From contig JANTQA010000029.1 of NCBI GenBank assembly GCA_027625915.1, forward strand, positions 2,356,001 to 2,420,000: a stretch of DNA of 64,000 nt, read 5' to 3'. The notes below the pieces were generated by a model. It made no database searches, was not told the DNA's origin, and was given only the letters and a program-made list of their open reading frames with translations. Source of the DNA: Anaeramoeba flamelloides (taxonomy: Eukaryota > Metamonada > Anaeramoebidae). Of this stretch, positions 1-12,412 are shown in pieces; the stretch's first letter is position 1; every line of letters starts with the position of its first letter. A program made the translations under genes and the position numbers.

Positions 1-59
1 GGACTGAGGAATGAAATTTTTCTTTTTTTTTACTTTCTTCAATTCAAAATAAACCCCAT

Positions 60-680
60 TTCAAATATTTTGACTCACCTGAAATAATTAATTGAATATA
101 TATATATATATATAAATCCTTTAGTATTTTAGAACAACTTATTATTAAATCATATTAATAATTCACTTTATGATTATTCTTAACAATATATAAAAACCTG
201 ATATTTTAAGAATTAAAAAAAATAAAATCAAAAACGAAAAAAAAAGTGAAACACAATTTTTGAAATGAGAATTACCAATTTTTTATTTATTGAACTTCCA
301 CTGAAAAAAAGTTGAACAACAAGATTTTTTGCTTATAATTAAATTCATTTTAAAAGACATTAAAACAACCTCAAATTTCTTAATGTTTATTGGTATTTTC
401 GAAGATCTTTTTTTTTTTCGACTTGATCTTTTTCAAAAAAAAAAAATTAAAGAAATTAGAAAAAAAAACAAATGAAAAATAAAAAAGCTGAATGAGAATT
501 TGAAAAATAAAACAAAAAAAAACGAAAGAAAAAGAAAAACAAAAATTTGAAAAATTTGCACAATTAGAAAAAATGATTTTGATCCAAAAATGAAGGTTTT
601 TTTTGATAAAAATATGTAATTAAAATGGCTTCCAATAAAATTCTATCAATATATTACAATGAGATAACATTTTTTAAAAA
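60..680 (+). repeat. Dispersed repeat R1, left copy
   Basis: This stretch resembles 63275-63925 in the same orientation. Shared landmarks in the same order are a 'cctgaaataat' block, 'aaaaacctgatatttta', an A-rich block ending in 'gaaaaaaaaagt', 'agattttt', 'taattaaa.tcattttaaa' and a T-rich 'aagatctttt' block. No open frame or clear terminal inverted repeat is visible. The family is unknown. Confidence 0.5.
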
Positions 681-2783
681 ATAGTTTAGATAAAATCCAA
701 CCACTGTCAAAAATACAAGTTATAAATGGTTTTCTCAAAGAGTATATTTATAATTTTTCAAATTTACTTCGTAATAAAAATACCTCCAAAAAGTAAATCT
801 CATTAATGGAATTGAGTACTAAATCACGATTTCTGTCAAATATTTCATTTTTTAAAGAAAATTTCTTCAAAAAGGGTAATTAAATCATGTTTACCAGTCT
901 TAATCCAAACTAAATACCCTTTTTATTCTTTACAATTTCGAAATTGTTTTGGTATCGTTTTAAAATATATAAAAAATAATAAAAAACCCTCAAAAGTTTC
1001 TTAAAATTGTAGTATTTCAAAACCTCTATTTTTACAATCCAAATCTATTTTGAATAAATTTCTTATTATCAAAAAAAGAAGTTGAACTAAACTTTTTTAA
1101 CCAAGTTAAATTCAAATTTCTATTTGCAATCTTAATTTAAATACCATATTAATATATTTTTATTGATGCTTCTAAAATAAATTAAAATCATTTCAGTTTA
1201 TTATCTTAGAATTTTTTTTTTTATTTATTAGTTTATTGATCAATAATTCTCATTCATTTTTTAATGTTCAAAAAATATTCAATATTATTTTCAGTGTTTT
1301 TATTAGCTTCAAATTCGAAAAAATATAAAATACCTCGGAATTTTGGTGATAGACCTATATTGGAAAAAGAGATTATATAATAATTTCTATATTTTGTTAA
1401 ATTATTCTATTTTCAAAACTCTGTTAATTATCGTAAAATTCAGATCAAAAATGATTTTATAAATGATTATTGCTAAAAACGAAAAAATAATAGACTTAAA
1501 AAAGCAAACTGAAAATGAAAATTAACTATTATTTAATATTAATATTACCCACTATTATTCTTCTTTATTCCTTATATATTTTACTTTGTCTTTTATATAA
1601 AATTTCTTATAGATTCGTTTATATAGATTAATCACCTCGATTTTCAAAAAGAAAAAGAAAAAAATATAAAAGAAATTTCAATGAAACATTTTTCAAGATA
1701 TCCAAGAAATTATTGGATTTTTTTTTTAAATTATTTCAATTACAAATTAAAAATTATTCTTTATAATAAATTTATCGATTCTCTCTTTTTTTTTATTTTT
1801 TTTAATTATTGATTATTTATTATTTATTTTCTTTTTGATTCATATTACTCAAAATCGATTTAAATGGGTATAATCTTAAAAGAATCTAATCATCTATTTA
1901 TTTTACTAAAAATAAGTTTTTTATGCAAAAATTATTTTTTTTAATACTATTCTAAATGCTTTGCGATCATTTATAGTTCGATATAAATGTTATTCAATAT
2001 CTTTAAGGTATTTACAAAAAAGTAGGAATTTTTTTTTTTTTATATTCCAAATAATATTTTCTTTGTAAGGGGACCATTTTATAAATTGATAAAATAAACT
2101 TAAGTGAAATATTAATACATCTTGAATCAATATCTATGATTTGAATTTCAAAATATAAGTATTAAAATATTTTCGAAAAAGGATAAAAAAACAAAAACTA
2201 TTTATCTTAAATTCAAAAATCAGAAATTATAAAATATTAAATGGGGATCCAATAATTTAAAAGAATCAGAAACCGAACTTGATAAATATTGAATCAATGA
2301 CTAGAAAATAGTTCCAGTTGAGTATGTTGTTATGTTTTACAGAATTAAAAAAAAACTTAAAGACAAATAAGAATTATTTAAAAACTCCTCTCTTAAATCA
2401 TGATAAAAAATTCAGATAACTATTAAAGTGGTAACAAGATATGTACAAAGTCACTAATTGTTCAGCAGGATTTAAAAATTTCCATCACTTGAAATATTAT
2501 TTCCTTTGCTTTGAAACAATCTTTTGTTTTGGTTAACTTAACAATTGGTTATAGTTTTAATGAAATAAAATAAAATAAAAAAAAAAAACACGTATAGAAA
2601 ATACACCTTCTCAATTATTTCAATCGAATTTAATCACATAGAATATTTATAAATAGAAAATCGAGTTTATATAGTAATTAAATCTTTCAAAGTTGAAACT
2701 TATGGTATCAATTCAAGAATAAAAATTAAATTTTGCGAAAATTCCCTTTTTTTTTAATTTTCCTAAAAAACATTTTTCCATAT
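681..2783. other. Gene-free AT-rich stretch
   Basis: No reading frame of protein-like composition, RNA gene or clear repeat was found here. It holds only A/T homopolymer runs and short TA tracts. Confidence 0.5.
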
Positions 2784-3348
2784 TTAAGGTTAACAATCCC
2801 TGAAATCTGAAAAAAAGATTATATCGTGTCGTTTGTGACCACTTGTTAATTTGGTTTTTAGCTGATCGGTCTTTTACTTGGTATGGGTTTTAATATTTGT
2901 TCAAAATGGCAATTTTTGTCAATTTATTTTTTTTATTTCGGAATCAGAATTGAAAAGTGTTCGATTAATATATTGGAACTTAAGTTATAAAAAAATGTGT
3001 TTTGTAGGTTTTTGATTGAAATTTTCATTTGGTTTGGTTTTATTTGGAGCTTTTAAAAAACAATTTTTTTTCATTTCGTTAATTGACAAAAAAGTAAATG
3101 AAAATTTTCTTCTAGAACACAAAAATCTAAATTTATTAATAAACACAGACCAATCTATTAATCTTACACTCTTCAATTTGGATTTGGGAAAAAAAGAAAA
3201 AAAAATAAATTGACAAAAATTGCCATTTTGAACAAATATTAAAACCCATACCAAGTAAAAGACCGATCAGCTAAAAACCAAATTAACAAGTGGTCACAAA
3301 CGATACTGATAAACTTTTTTTCAAATTTCAGGGATTGTGAATCTTATG
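2784..3348. mobile_element. Foldback element FB1, copy 1
   Basis: A long inverted repeat spans about 2784-2960 and 3165-3348. Reading inward, the left arm has 'caatccctgaaat', 'gtttgtgaccacttgttaat', 'gctgatcggtcttttacttg' and 'caaaatggcaatttttgtca'; the right arm carries their reverse complements in reverse order. About 200 bp of less symmetric sequence forms the loop. Short open frames inside are by-products of the palindrome. A related copy lies at 27755-28318. The structure fits a non-autonomous foldback DNA element; no transposase is present. Confidence 0.75.
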
Positions 3349-3479
3349 GGTTTATTTGTTACTCTAAAAAAATTTTTTTTAAAAAATATAAAAATAAAGT
3401 AGTATTTTTTCTTTTCCTCTAAGACTGATCATAAAATAATAAGCACAAAATTAATAATCAATCTATCATATCAAAGATG

Positions 3480-3830
3480 GAAAAATAAACTCATTTTCAG
3501 TCAAAGTGGCCCAGTTTTATTAAATAAAATAGTACATATTCTATGAGTTTAATTCATTATTCTTATCAAAATAAATTTTCAATTTTTAAATCAAAATCAT
3601 TTATTAAATTTTTTTTTGTTTTTTGATTTTTTTTTTTTTTTTTTTTTTTTTCTTTTTGTTTTTCTTTTGTTTTTCTTTTTTTGAAAAAGTAAATTTGAAA
3701 AAAACAAATCATTTAAAACTCCAAATTTACATCAAAAACATTTAGGTATTGTAATTCCTTTAAAAATTCATACACTTACAATTAAAAAATCTTCTTGTCA
3801 ACAATTTTAATTTTCTAAAGGAATTGAAGA
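3480..3830. repeat. Dispersed repeat R2, copy 1
   Basis: This segment resembles 13530-13845 plus 14120-14175. Shared blocks are 'aaaatca.tt', a long poly-T run, 'aagt.aatttga' and 'aaaa.tt.ttgacaacaatt'. In the second copy the match is interrupted by a 275-bp inverted-repeat element, which suggests that element inserted into an older repeat. The rest of 3349-5442 holds nothing I can name. Confidence 0.4.
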
Positions 3831-5442
3831 ATTACGCCTGAGACATTCCTATGAAAGGCCCAAAAAAATTATATATATATATATATATTGAAATTTAAGG
3901 TTTGGCTGGGTATTTATTTTATGAATCTCAACTCTACTCATAAGTTTATTATAGTTCTTCTTTCTAAACAATTTAAGTTTGGTTAGTTCTTAAAAATAGT
4001 GAAATTTTCACTTATGGCCAGTACAATTTTAGTGAAATGGGGTTTAGTGTGTTTTTGACTAAAAATATCAAATTGTGATAATCCATTTATATTTCAAATG
4101 ATTTGGATTATAATTTTGAAAATAACAGACGTTTTGGGTTTGAAGTTTCACTCTTTATTATTTTTGAAATTTCAAATATTTATCTTATTTTATTTTCTTT
4201 TTTAAAATGAGTTATTTTTTTTGAGAAAGAACGTTACAATTTCTTTTTTTGTCAAGTTTATAGGTTATAATATAACTACAAATCAGAATAAATCCAATTA
4301 AATTGGTTCTTTACTGAAATATAACAATTTGTTTTAAATTGAAGATATTTAATCTTTTGAAAATTTAAAAAAATAAACAAGTAATTTTTTTTTTAAATTT
4401 GATTTTTTTAAATTGAAGAAAATTAAATATTTTGAAATAAAAAAATAAAAAATATTGGAATTAGATTTTTAAAAATAAAATTATAATTTTTGTAAACAGA
4501 GACATTCTTTTTTGGTTATTTATATTTTTTTAATTGGTATTATATATTCTTTTTTATTTTATATTTATATTTTTACGTCCAAAGGAAGTTGATTTAATTT
4601 TTTTTTTTCTGTTTTTTTTACTGTAAACTGTAACTTGAGTATCGATAAAAATCTTGGTAAGTAACTAGTCCCTATAATTTTGAATAATATTCAATTTTTT
4701 TTTTATTCTATTAAAATTGAGAATTATTAATCAATTCTGAGCCAAATCACCATTAAGCATTTAATATATTTTTTTTTGATCTGACATCTACACATGAAAA
4801 TTATAATTTAAGAAGAGATCAAAAAGACTATTTTAGAATTTTCCTGTTTTTTATTTACTTTTTAAAGTGTGAAAATTTTAACTTTGTGGTTTCTCATACA
4901 TTATTAGGTAAAATAATATGAGTAGAATTGATAAACAAAATAATACATTTAAAAAACCATGTAACTTTTTTCTATAATATTCATATATTAAATGATCAAA
5001 AAAATAAACAATTAACAATTAGATAAAATATGATATTAATTTAATTAAGATATCTTATGAAAAAAATAAATTCTAAAAATATATTAAAAAAGTTAAAAAA
5101 CTTCTTTAATTTTTTTTTTTCAAGATTAGAAAAATGTTTTTTTTCAATAAAAAAAAACAAATTTGGACAAAATTTAGAAATAATCACAAAAAAAAATAAT
5201 CAAATTAAATTACAGAATTTAAAATTTCTTCAAAACTTCAATTAATTTTCATTCAAATTTGGTTTGATTAAAAGTATACTATTGAGTATAGTTTTAGGTA
5301 TTGGAAAAGGGGTGTAAATAAACACATATATTAATTGCGAAATGCTTTATAGCTCTTTACATGGGTTTTGTTGACAATTGCCATAGTCACTTAAGTAATT
5401 GCAGGGTAATTAGCATATATTTATGATCTTTTCTTTTATATA

Positions 5443-5986
5443 AACCACATTCCAAAAATTTGTTACATACCAAAAATCCAAAATATATATATAAAAAAAA
5501 AAAACTCAATTTATTATATTTTTTCAAACCTAATACAAAATCACGTTTAAGTTTCTCAGTATTAATGTTTCTATAAGTAATAATTACCATCCAAATAAAA
5601 GAAAAAAAATATAAAGCAAAAAAATAAAAAATGTTGTGTATCCAAAAAAGTTAAACGAGCAGAACATAAAAATTTATTGGTAAATTTGTTGAAATTTTAC
5701 CAACAATTATTGATCGATCAAATGATTAGATACCATCAACCAATTGTATGTGATTTTTCTAGTGACAAACTCAACACTAACCGACTATTAACCATCAAAA
5801 AAAATTCCAGATCAAAAAAAAAAAACAGATTAGGTAACTGGAAAAAATGGAAATGAAAACAAAACAAAAAAGACAAAAAATGAAATTGTTAGTAAAATCA
5901 AAATTATTTCCCAAATTGAATTTAAAGTATGGTATTGTTATCCTTTCAACCATTTAAACTGTGTCCAAATTTTTGTAATTTAGTTT
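5443..5986 (+). mobile_element. Tc1-like MITE family M1, copy A
   Basis: This ~544-bp element shares its whole length with copy B (42413-42948) and, inverted, with copy C (54441-54968). Ends are inverted: left 'attccaaaaatttg', right 'ccaaatttttgtaatttagtt', with TA beside the left end. Internal landmarks shared with copy B include 'cagattaggtaactg' and a block of 'aaaacaaaacaaaaa' type. It has no coding capacity. Its ends resemble those of the decayed Tc1/mariner element at 18353-19384, so a related transposase probably mobilised it. Confidence 0.8.
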
Positions 5987-6487
5987 AATATCTCACAAGA
6001 TAGAATCAATTGAAAAAAATTGTAATATAGAATTTATTTTAACTTCACTATTGAAAATTTAATTATTAAAATCGAAAGGTAACCTGTTTTTGAATGTATT
6101 ATTATCAAAATTAAAATAAAAAACAGTAAATATATATTGACCTTAAGCCGTTTTTCTGAATTCTTTTTGATGGTGATATGACTTTTTTTGATATTAATTC
6201 CAAAAAATAGTGGAAAATATTTATTTTTCAAAATTTTTATAAAAAAATTTTAATAACAAATAAATAATTCAAGAAAATAAAATCAAAATTCTTGTAGATT
6301 TATGAAATAAAAATAAACATAAAAAAAAAAAATTGAAACTAAGGTTATTTTTATTTCATAACTTTTTTTGTTTGTTAAAAAACAAAAAAAAAAAAAAAAA
6401 AAAAAACCTAACATTTGTTATTTTATAAATATAAATCTATATAAATCTTTTACCTTAATTGAAAAAATGTATTCTATATCAAATTAT

Positions 6488-9400
6488 TTATTTATTTTTT
6501 TTTTTATCTAACCATTTTTTAATATAAAAAAACCACAGGAACCAAATAGAGAATAATGAGAAAAATGTAATCCAGCTCCATTTAACAAGAGGGGGGAAAG
6601 GTTTCGGCATTGTACCTTCGCCAAATTTGTAAGCAAGTAAAGATTCAACTGTTGCAATACCAAGACATATCCAAGCATCTGGGCCCATTTTTTTACAATT
6701 AGGATTTGTAAAATATTCAAAATAATCACGGGCTGCGACTACACCCCAGAATCCCCATCCTACCATTCTTAAAATAGTTAATGGGTGATTTGACTATTTA
6801 TTTAATTATCGAGTTAGATGTTATACAGATAAATATTATATTGAATTGTGATATTATACAAAAGTTAGTAACATATAATTTAAAGATTTTTTTCTTAAAA
6901 AATATTTTAAAACACTTACTGGAACCCAAAGAGGCCGTTTGAGGAAGAAAGAATTTAATTCAATTATTAACATTATACAAATTAATAAACACCAAGCTAA
7001 AAACTTTTTGGGTGAGTCAAAAAGATGCCAACGATAATTAGTTTTATCACCTGTGAATAGATTACCAAAGCCTTCTGATGGTTTTGGAATTCTTTTTAAA
7101 ATATTCATATTTTTTTGTTTTTTTTGTTTATTGTTTTGTTGGGACTTCTTATTTTTGTGGTTCCTCTTCTTATTTCTTTGATTATTTTTTTTTTGATTTT
7201 TTTTGACATTGTTTCGTTCTTCTTTTTGATCAACCACATTTTCTGTTTTTTTTGATTTGGATCCGCTTTTCCAATTCCAAGTATAAAATTTCAAATGAAA
7301 TATTTTTAATAATGCATATCCTAAAAGCATTCCTAATAGATTACAACCAAGTACATCTAACAGCAAATGGTCCCACCAACATTCCTTTTTTTTAAAAAAA
7401 AAAAAGAAAAGAAAGAAAAAAAGAAAAATGGGTACATGTATTAATATTATAATTAGAAAGTTTTTAATTCTATATTGAGCAAACATTTTAATTTCTTTGA
7501 TTTTTATTTTTCAATGTAATAATAGAATAATCTTTAAAATTAAATAAAAAGGAAAATATAATTATTACCCTAAAATTTTCATAATTGTGTTGTAATGAAA
7601 ATTCACAAAGTTCAAACACAATAGATACGATCCATAATAATGATTGATCACGAAATACAATTGCTTTTCCAAACCAACTAAAATTTATTTTGAAAAAAAA
7701 ATAATCATAAAAATAAAAGAAGGGATATTTTAATTAGGAATTGGAATGAAAAAAGAAAAGTAATAAATAATATAATAATCCAATTCTTCAATATAAAATA
7801 ATTTATTGTATTTTTTATTTTTTATTTTGATGAGAGGAAATTAATTTCCTCTTACAGCCGTTAGGTTTTTTTTTAATTTAAAAGAATTAAGTTAAATCTT
7901 TGATTTTCCTCTATTTTTTTGAATTCTGGAAAAGCGCCATTAGGTTTTTTTTAATTTTAGAAATAAAAAGAAAAATTTTGAAATTTTCTTTTTATTTCTA
8001 TAATTAAAATAAATTACCGTTAGCTTTTCCAGGATTTAAAAGAATTAAGTAAAATCTTTGATTTTTCTCCATTCTTTTAAATTATGGAAAAGCTAGGCAC
8101 TCTACGACAATCTCTGGCACTTCTCTAATTTCTGAACTTTTTTTTTTAGAAATTTTGTTGAAGAATCAAAAATATTATTATTAAGACTTACTAATTATGA
8201 TAAATGTTGAATTTTTTTTATTAATAATATCTAAGATATTATTAATTTACTTTTAATTTTTATAAAATTCAGATTTAAGATTTTTCGATTTTTTTCATAG
8301 GTTGTACAATTCAATAGAAAATGATCAAAAACTTTAATGATATCAAATAATTTATTGTAAATTGTATTGCAGTAAATATTAAACAAGAAAAATAGTGACA
8401 ATTATTTGTTTTTGATAAACTTTAACTTTTTAAAAGTAAAAATCCGATTGGATTTTTTTTGGCTCTGAGATCGTTTGTATCTTTAATCTAATTTCTTATT
8501 AATTTTTTCCAAAAAAAAGAATTCCACTTTCACATGATCGTTTTTAGATAATAATTCATTCCTTGGATATAGAGAAAATCCATGGTAGTGACTATAACCT
8601 TAGATGGGAAAAAAATTCTCTTCGTCTCTTTAATCTTAATGATAAATTCAAAGAAATAACATAAAATATTTAGTTTGTTTTCCATTTTACAAATTGTTTG
8701 ACACAAGCTTTGATTAAAGCGCTCGATTCTTGTAAATGAGAAGAAACTTTGTAAAATTGTTTTTGCTTTGAAAAGGTTTGTCCTCTTGAGTTGTTTTATT
8801 AGTTGAGTTAATTGATTACAAAAAATGGAAATTCAACTAAAAATTTTATTTAATTTATTTGAATTTATCAGTATGTTTTACGAACGAATTGTAAGAAATA
8901 TAATAAAGTTAGGTACTCTTATTTTCTTTGAATAAGACCATTATGTGGGGTCTATAGTCAAAGTATTGTTAAGTTATGTACTGTATCTCTCAGATCCAGA
9001 AGAATTATTTTATTTCAAAATTTTAAAAATTTGAAATTTTTCACAGATCGAATTCTTAATTGTAAGTTGATAACATTGTCCAAAAGCCCTTTTTGATAAG
9101 ACTTGATTTTTTCAAAAATTTTTATTGGAAACAAGATAATACTTGAATTTGAAGAAAAATGGAAAGGGTTGTGGAAAATAATAACAACTTTGTATTAAAA
9201 CTCTGATCAAAAAAATTACTCAAATTTCGAAAATAATTTTGAAATTAAATAGTTCTTCTGGATCTGAGATATAAAGCACATAAATTAAAAATACTTTGAC
9301 TATAGACTCCATAAAACGGCTTTATTATAGAGTCCTTATAAATTTCAAAAATGGAATAAGAAGTAAAAAATTACAAACTTTTATTTCAATTTATCAGTTT

Positions 9401-10237
9401 AATTGTTTTTGTTCTCAGGGTTTTGTTGATAGAACTAATTATTGTTCCAGTTTGGTCTGCTTATTTCAATTAAATTTTAAAATTTCATAAAAAAAAAAGG
9501 AAATAAAATTTAAAAAAAAAGCAAATCACCAAAACGAAAACCAAAAAAAAAATGAAAAAAGTCTAAAATAACAAAAACAACAGCCCCACAATTTCAAGAG
9601 TTGGGATAATGTGAATTAAATTCGAAAAATGAATTTTTCGGGTTTTTTGAGAAGTCAAAAAGAAAGAAAAAATGAAATCATACCCTACTGAATGAGCAAA
9701 CACAAAGATGTCGATAGTTCCTTTCACATTAGCAAATTTGGAGTCTGGGTTTTCAGGTGTGTAAATTCGGCAGTCAACGGCATAGTCTCTTTCAGTTTCT
9801 AAAGGCACACCAAGCTGAGGATCAATAAAGTGATACACTTGCCTGGCTTGATCGCGGGTTAAAAATAAAAGAAAGACCTTGAACAACAAAAACAAGACTG
9901 CTGTTCCACGTACGAACCTCCAAAAAAGAGGGTGAGGTCTTTTAATAAAAGAATGGTTATGGAAATGTAATACGGAAAAAGCTAAAAAGACCACAACAAC
10001 ACCTAACACTGCATGTCTATAATTTGAAAACAGATCGATGTTTTCTTGAAAAACTGCAAAATAGATCCCAAATATTCCCAAGATCACTAAAGCCAAGATT
10101 GTATGTGGCTTGTGTAAGAAATTAAGATAAGTATTTGGATCTGCAAATGCTTTCCCACCACCAGGAGTCAACATTGCACTTACAACTGGATTTGGGATCT
10201 TTTCATCTTTTTTCTCTATCTTGCTATTTTTGTTCAT
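6488..10237 (-). CDS. PTDSS: Phosphatidylserine synthase (PTDSS-type), 4 exons
   Basis: This enzyme exchanges the head group of phosphatidylcholine or phosphatidylethanolamine for serine in the ER membrane. I join four exons on the minus strand: 10237-9684, 7677-7569, 7384-6920 and 6793-6488. All junctions are GT-AG, phases agree, and the product is about 477 residues, close to human PSS1 (473). Family blocks follow in order: RPHPLFWRFVRG, FAHSVGW, FELCEF, ECWWDHLLLDVLGCN (histidine, acidic and Asn residues typical of the active site retained), ELNSFFLK and ARDYFEYF. Multiple membrane segments are visible. A Lys/Asn-rich insertion of about 75 residues in exon 3 replaces a loop and is unusual. 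Intron 1 is about 2.0 kb and filled with foldback repeats; introns 2 and 3 are 184 and 126 bp. Whether it prefers PC or PE cannot be told. Confidence 0.93.
7840..8110. repeat. Foldback family FB3 fragment inside PSS intron 1
   Basis: The segment carries the motifs 'aaatctttgattttcctc', 'gaattctggaaaagc' and 'gttaggttttttttaa', repeated in direct and inverted order around 8000. The same motifs recur at 55310-56257 and 56370-56800. It also contains the perfect palindrome 'gaggaaattaatttcctc'. No coding potential is seen. Confidence 0.6.
8905..9345. repeat. Large imperfect palindrome in PSS intron 1
   Basis: Left arm about 8905-9110 and right arm about 9120-9345 are inverted copies. The clearest matching blocks are 'tctatagtcaaagtatt' and 'ctcagatccagaagaa' on the left with their complements on the right. 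Symmetry continues toward a centre near 9115. It looks like a non-autonomous foldback insertion and partly explains why this intron is about 2 kb. The adjacent block 8820-8890 ('aaaaatggaaatt...aatttatcagtat') recurs at 46060-46130. Confidence 0.7.
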
Positions 10238-10855
10238 AAATTGGAAGAAAAGTGTTGGTAAAAATAATAATTCATTTTATGAGGAAAAAATCTTTGATTA
10301 ATGCAATTTCTCGACATTTCTCGAAAGGTTGATTAAATTCCTTTCTAAATCCTGAAATGGTTTTAATTTACTGGTATTTTATGAATAAATTTAAAAAAAG
10401 TTTAATCTTCATATTCTGTATTATCTTTTGTAAAAGAGTTTTCCAACAAGTAAATGATAATTTGAGTTTCAGTTTCCAAAAGGAAATGGAAAGAACAAAT
10501 TTTTTCAAATTTTGAATCAAATACAAGTTTAATTATTCGTGATTATGCAATGACTTTAGGAATTAAATTTCTTTAATCCTTTCGTATATTCTCTAAAATG
10601 AAAAAATCCTTACAGTCCAATTCTTTGTGAACACCAACAATTTACACTTGGAATATTTTTTAATATTTTTGACTATTTTTGAATAATTTTTCGGAAATTG
10701 TTACACTTTTTTTTAGTTTTGATTGTTTGATCTTCGAAAAACATAAAGAGTAATTACGTGTCCAATTTAAATTTGTTATTCACACAGCTTATTAAATAAA
10801 ATAACAATAAACATTGTGAATTGTTTTTTTCACATTAAATTTTTGACTTTAGGGA

Positions 10856-11071
10856 TTAGCATATACCAAGCAGTAGTCTATGAATAAAATAAGTTATTAA
10901 CGACGTAACCACATTCGTGCTCCATGTTGCAAATGCCCCTGAAAATTGGATTTGTAAAGTAGTCCTTTTTGTTAATCTCACACAATTAAAACTGATCCGC
11001 TGTTATTATCAAAAAAACCCCAGAATTTCAGAAAAAATCTATATCTAACTTAATTTTAAACGTTGATCCAT
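10856..11071 (-). CDS. Possible very small two-exon membrane peptide (weak)
   Basis: A block of above-average GC content lies upstream of the phosphatidylserine synthase gene. On the minus strand a strong acceptor (ttttcag) near 10939 precedes an open frame. Joined to a 10-nt first exon at 11071-11062 (intron 11061-10939, GT-AG) it gives a 30-residue peptide with a hydrophobic stretch, VVTSLITYFIHRLLLGI. Other frames of the same exon are also open for a short distance, so the frame is uncertain. It could equally be an unrecognised RNA or a gene fragment. I do not recognise it. Confidence 0.2.
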
Positions 11072-11849
11072 CAATTCTCAGACTCCAAAGTTGTAAAATA
11101 TCTTTCTTAAATTTATCTTGATGTATAGATTAATTGCTAAAAAATTCAATTTTTTAAATAATCAAATAATTAACGAATATTTTATTATTTCAAATTATTT
11201 CTGAGAAATATTGGAAATATATTGATGTTACAGTTAGCTTGATATTAAAGAAACAAAACTAATCTTTTTTTGAGTTATTATGTTGATGATTATTGAGTTA
11301 ATCTTTGAAAATAAAAAATTAATATAATAATTATTGTTAGAGTTTCTAAATATGAATGTTTAAATACTATCATACTTTTCTTTTGAGTTTCTATTATCAC
11401 ACATGGAGAAGGAATTAGAAGAAAAAATTATTAAATTAAAAAATTTTTATTAGTTTCCTTAGTAAAAAACTGAAATAATATATTGTTGTAAATAATTTAT
11501 CATAGATTTTTTAGAGATTTGTGAACCATTCAGCACTAATATCATTTACACCCAATTAGAATATATTTTGATTATATATGAATCTATTTCTACTCTAATC
11601 CCTTTATTCCTTTTCCGCCCCCCCCCGTTTTTCTTTATTAACTTTTTTATTCTTTTTTACTAATGTTTTTTTTTTTTTTTAATTTAATTTTTTTTCCTTT
11701 TTTTAATTTAAGTACTGATCATTTACCACAATAATTTTAAAAATTTAATAATTTCTTGACTTTGATTTACTTTTTTTTTATTTTTCAAACTAAAAATAAA
11801 GTGCAAAATTTTTGATTTTTTATCTTTTATATGCCCTTTATATAAAAAA

Positions 11850-12412
11850 ACACTATTTTTTTCTAATTATTCTTTTTCAAAATCTAGCTTTATAATTTAA
11901 TTCAATTAACCACTGTGATAAAATTTTTTAGAATCAAAAAAATCCCAACTTATGAATATTGAAAATATTTTTTAAATTACTGTACAGTTGTTTTTTTTTT
12001 TTTTTTTTGGTAAAATTGGGGCTGAGAAAATTTTGAAATCAAAGAATAAGTTAATATATAAAATTTAAATATTTTTCCAGAGTTTTTATCTTTTTTAAAT
12101 ATTTTTTTTAATTTTACCATTTAAAAATAAAAAAAAACATTTGAGGACTAAAATTAGTCCCTTTTGTGAAAATAAAATTCCCATAATTTAGATATTGTTT
12201 TAGTAAATGAGTTAAAATAAGATATTGTATATAAAAAATTACACATAATTTCAACTTTGAATTCAATAATTTTGGCATAAAATGTTTTCGACAAAAAGTT
12301 AAATGGAAACTTTATTTATTTTTTTTTCATTTAGTTTTGTTATTTTTTTAATAGAAGGTATTTGTTTAGTTTTCTATTTTTAGTGTTTTTCTGATCGTAT
12401 ATACATATATTC
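11850..12412 (+). repeat. Dispersed repeat R3, copy 1
   Basis: This ~560-bp unit recurs in the same orientation at 26185-26760 and 40975-41545. Shared landmarks in order are 'actatttttttct', 'tagaatcaaaaaaatc', a 'gaaatcaaagaa' block, 'aaaaaacatttgaagac' (variants), 'aaattcccataatttag' and 'ccatttttagtgttttt'. No ORF is conserved between copies. Both borders are sharp to within about 20 bp, which suggests a mobile unit rather than segmental duplication. Confidence 0.75.

Noticed and set aside
2985-3254. 89-residue minus-strand and 65-residue plus-strand frames
   Set aside because: Both lie in the foldback element and arise from its palindromic AT-rich sequence.
9563-9683. C-terminal extension of PSS exon 1 past FAHSVGY
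   Set aside because: It is intron read-through; the family sequence continues in the exon at 7677-7569.
10855-10870. 'gattagcat' resemblance to U6 snRNA
   Set aside because: Only nine bases match; the surrounding U6 core and stem are absent.
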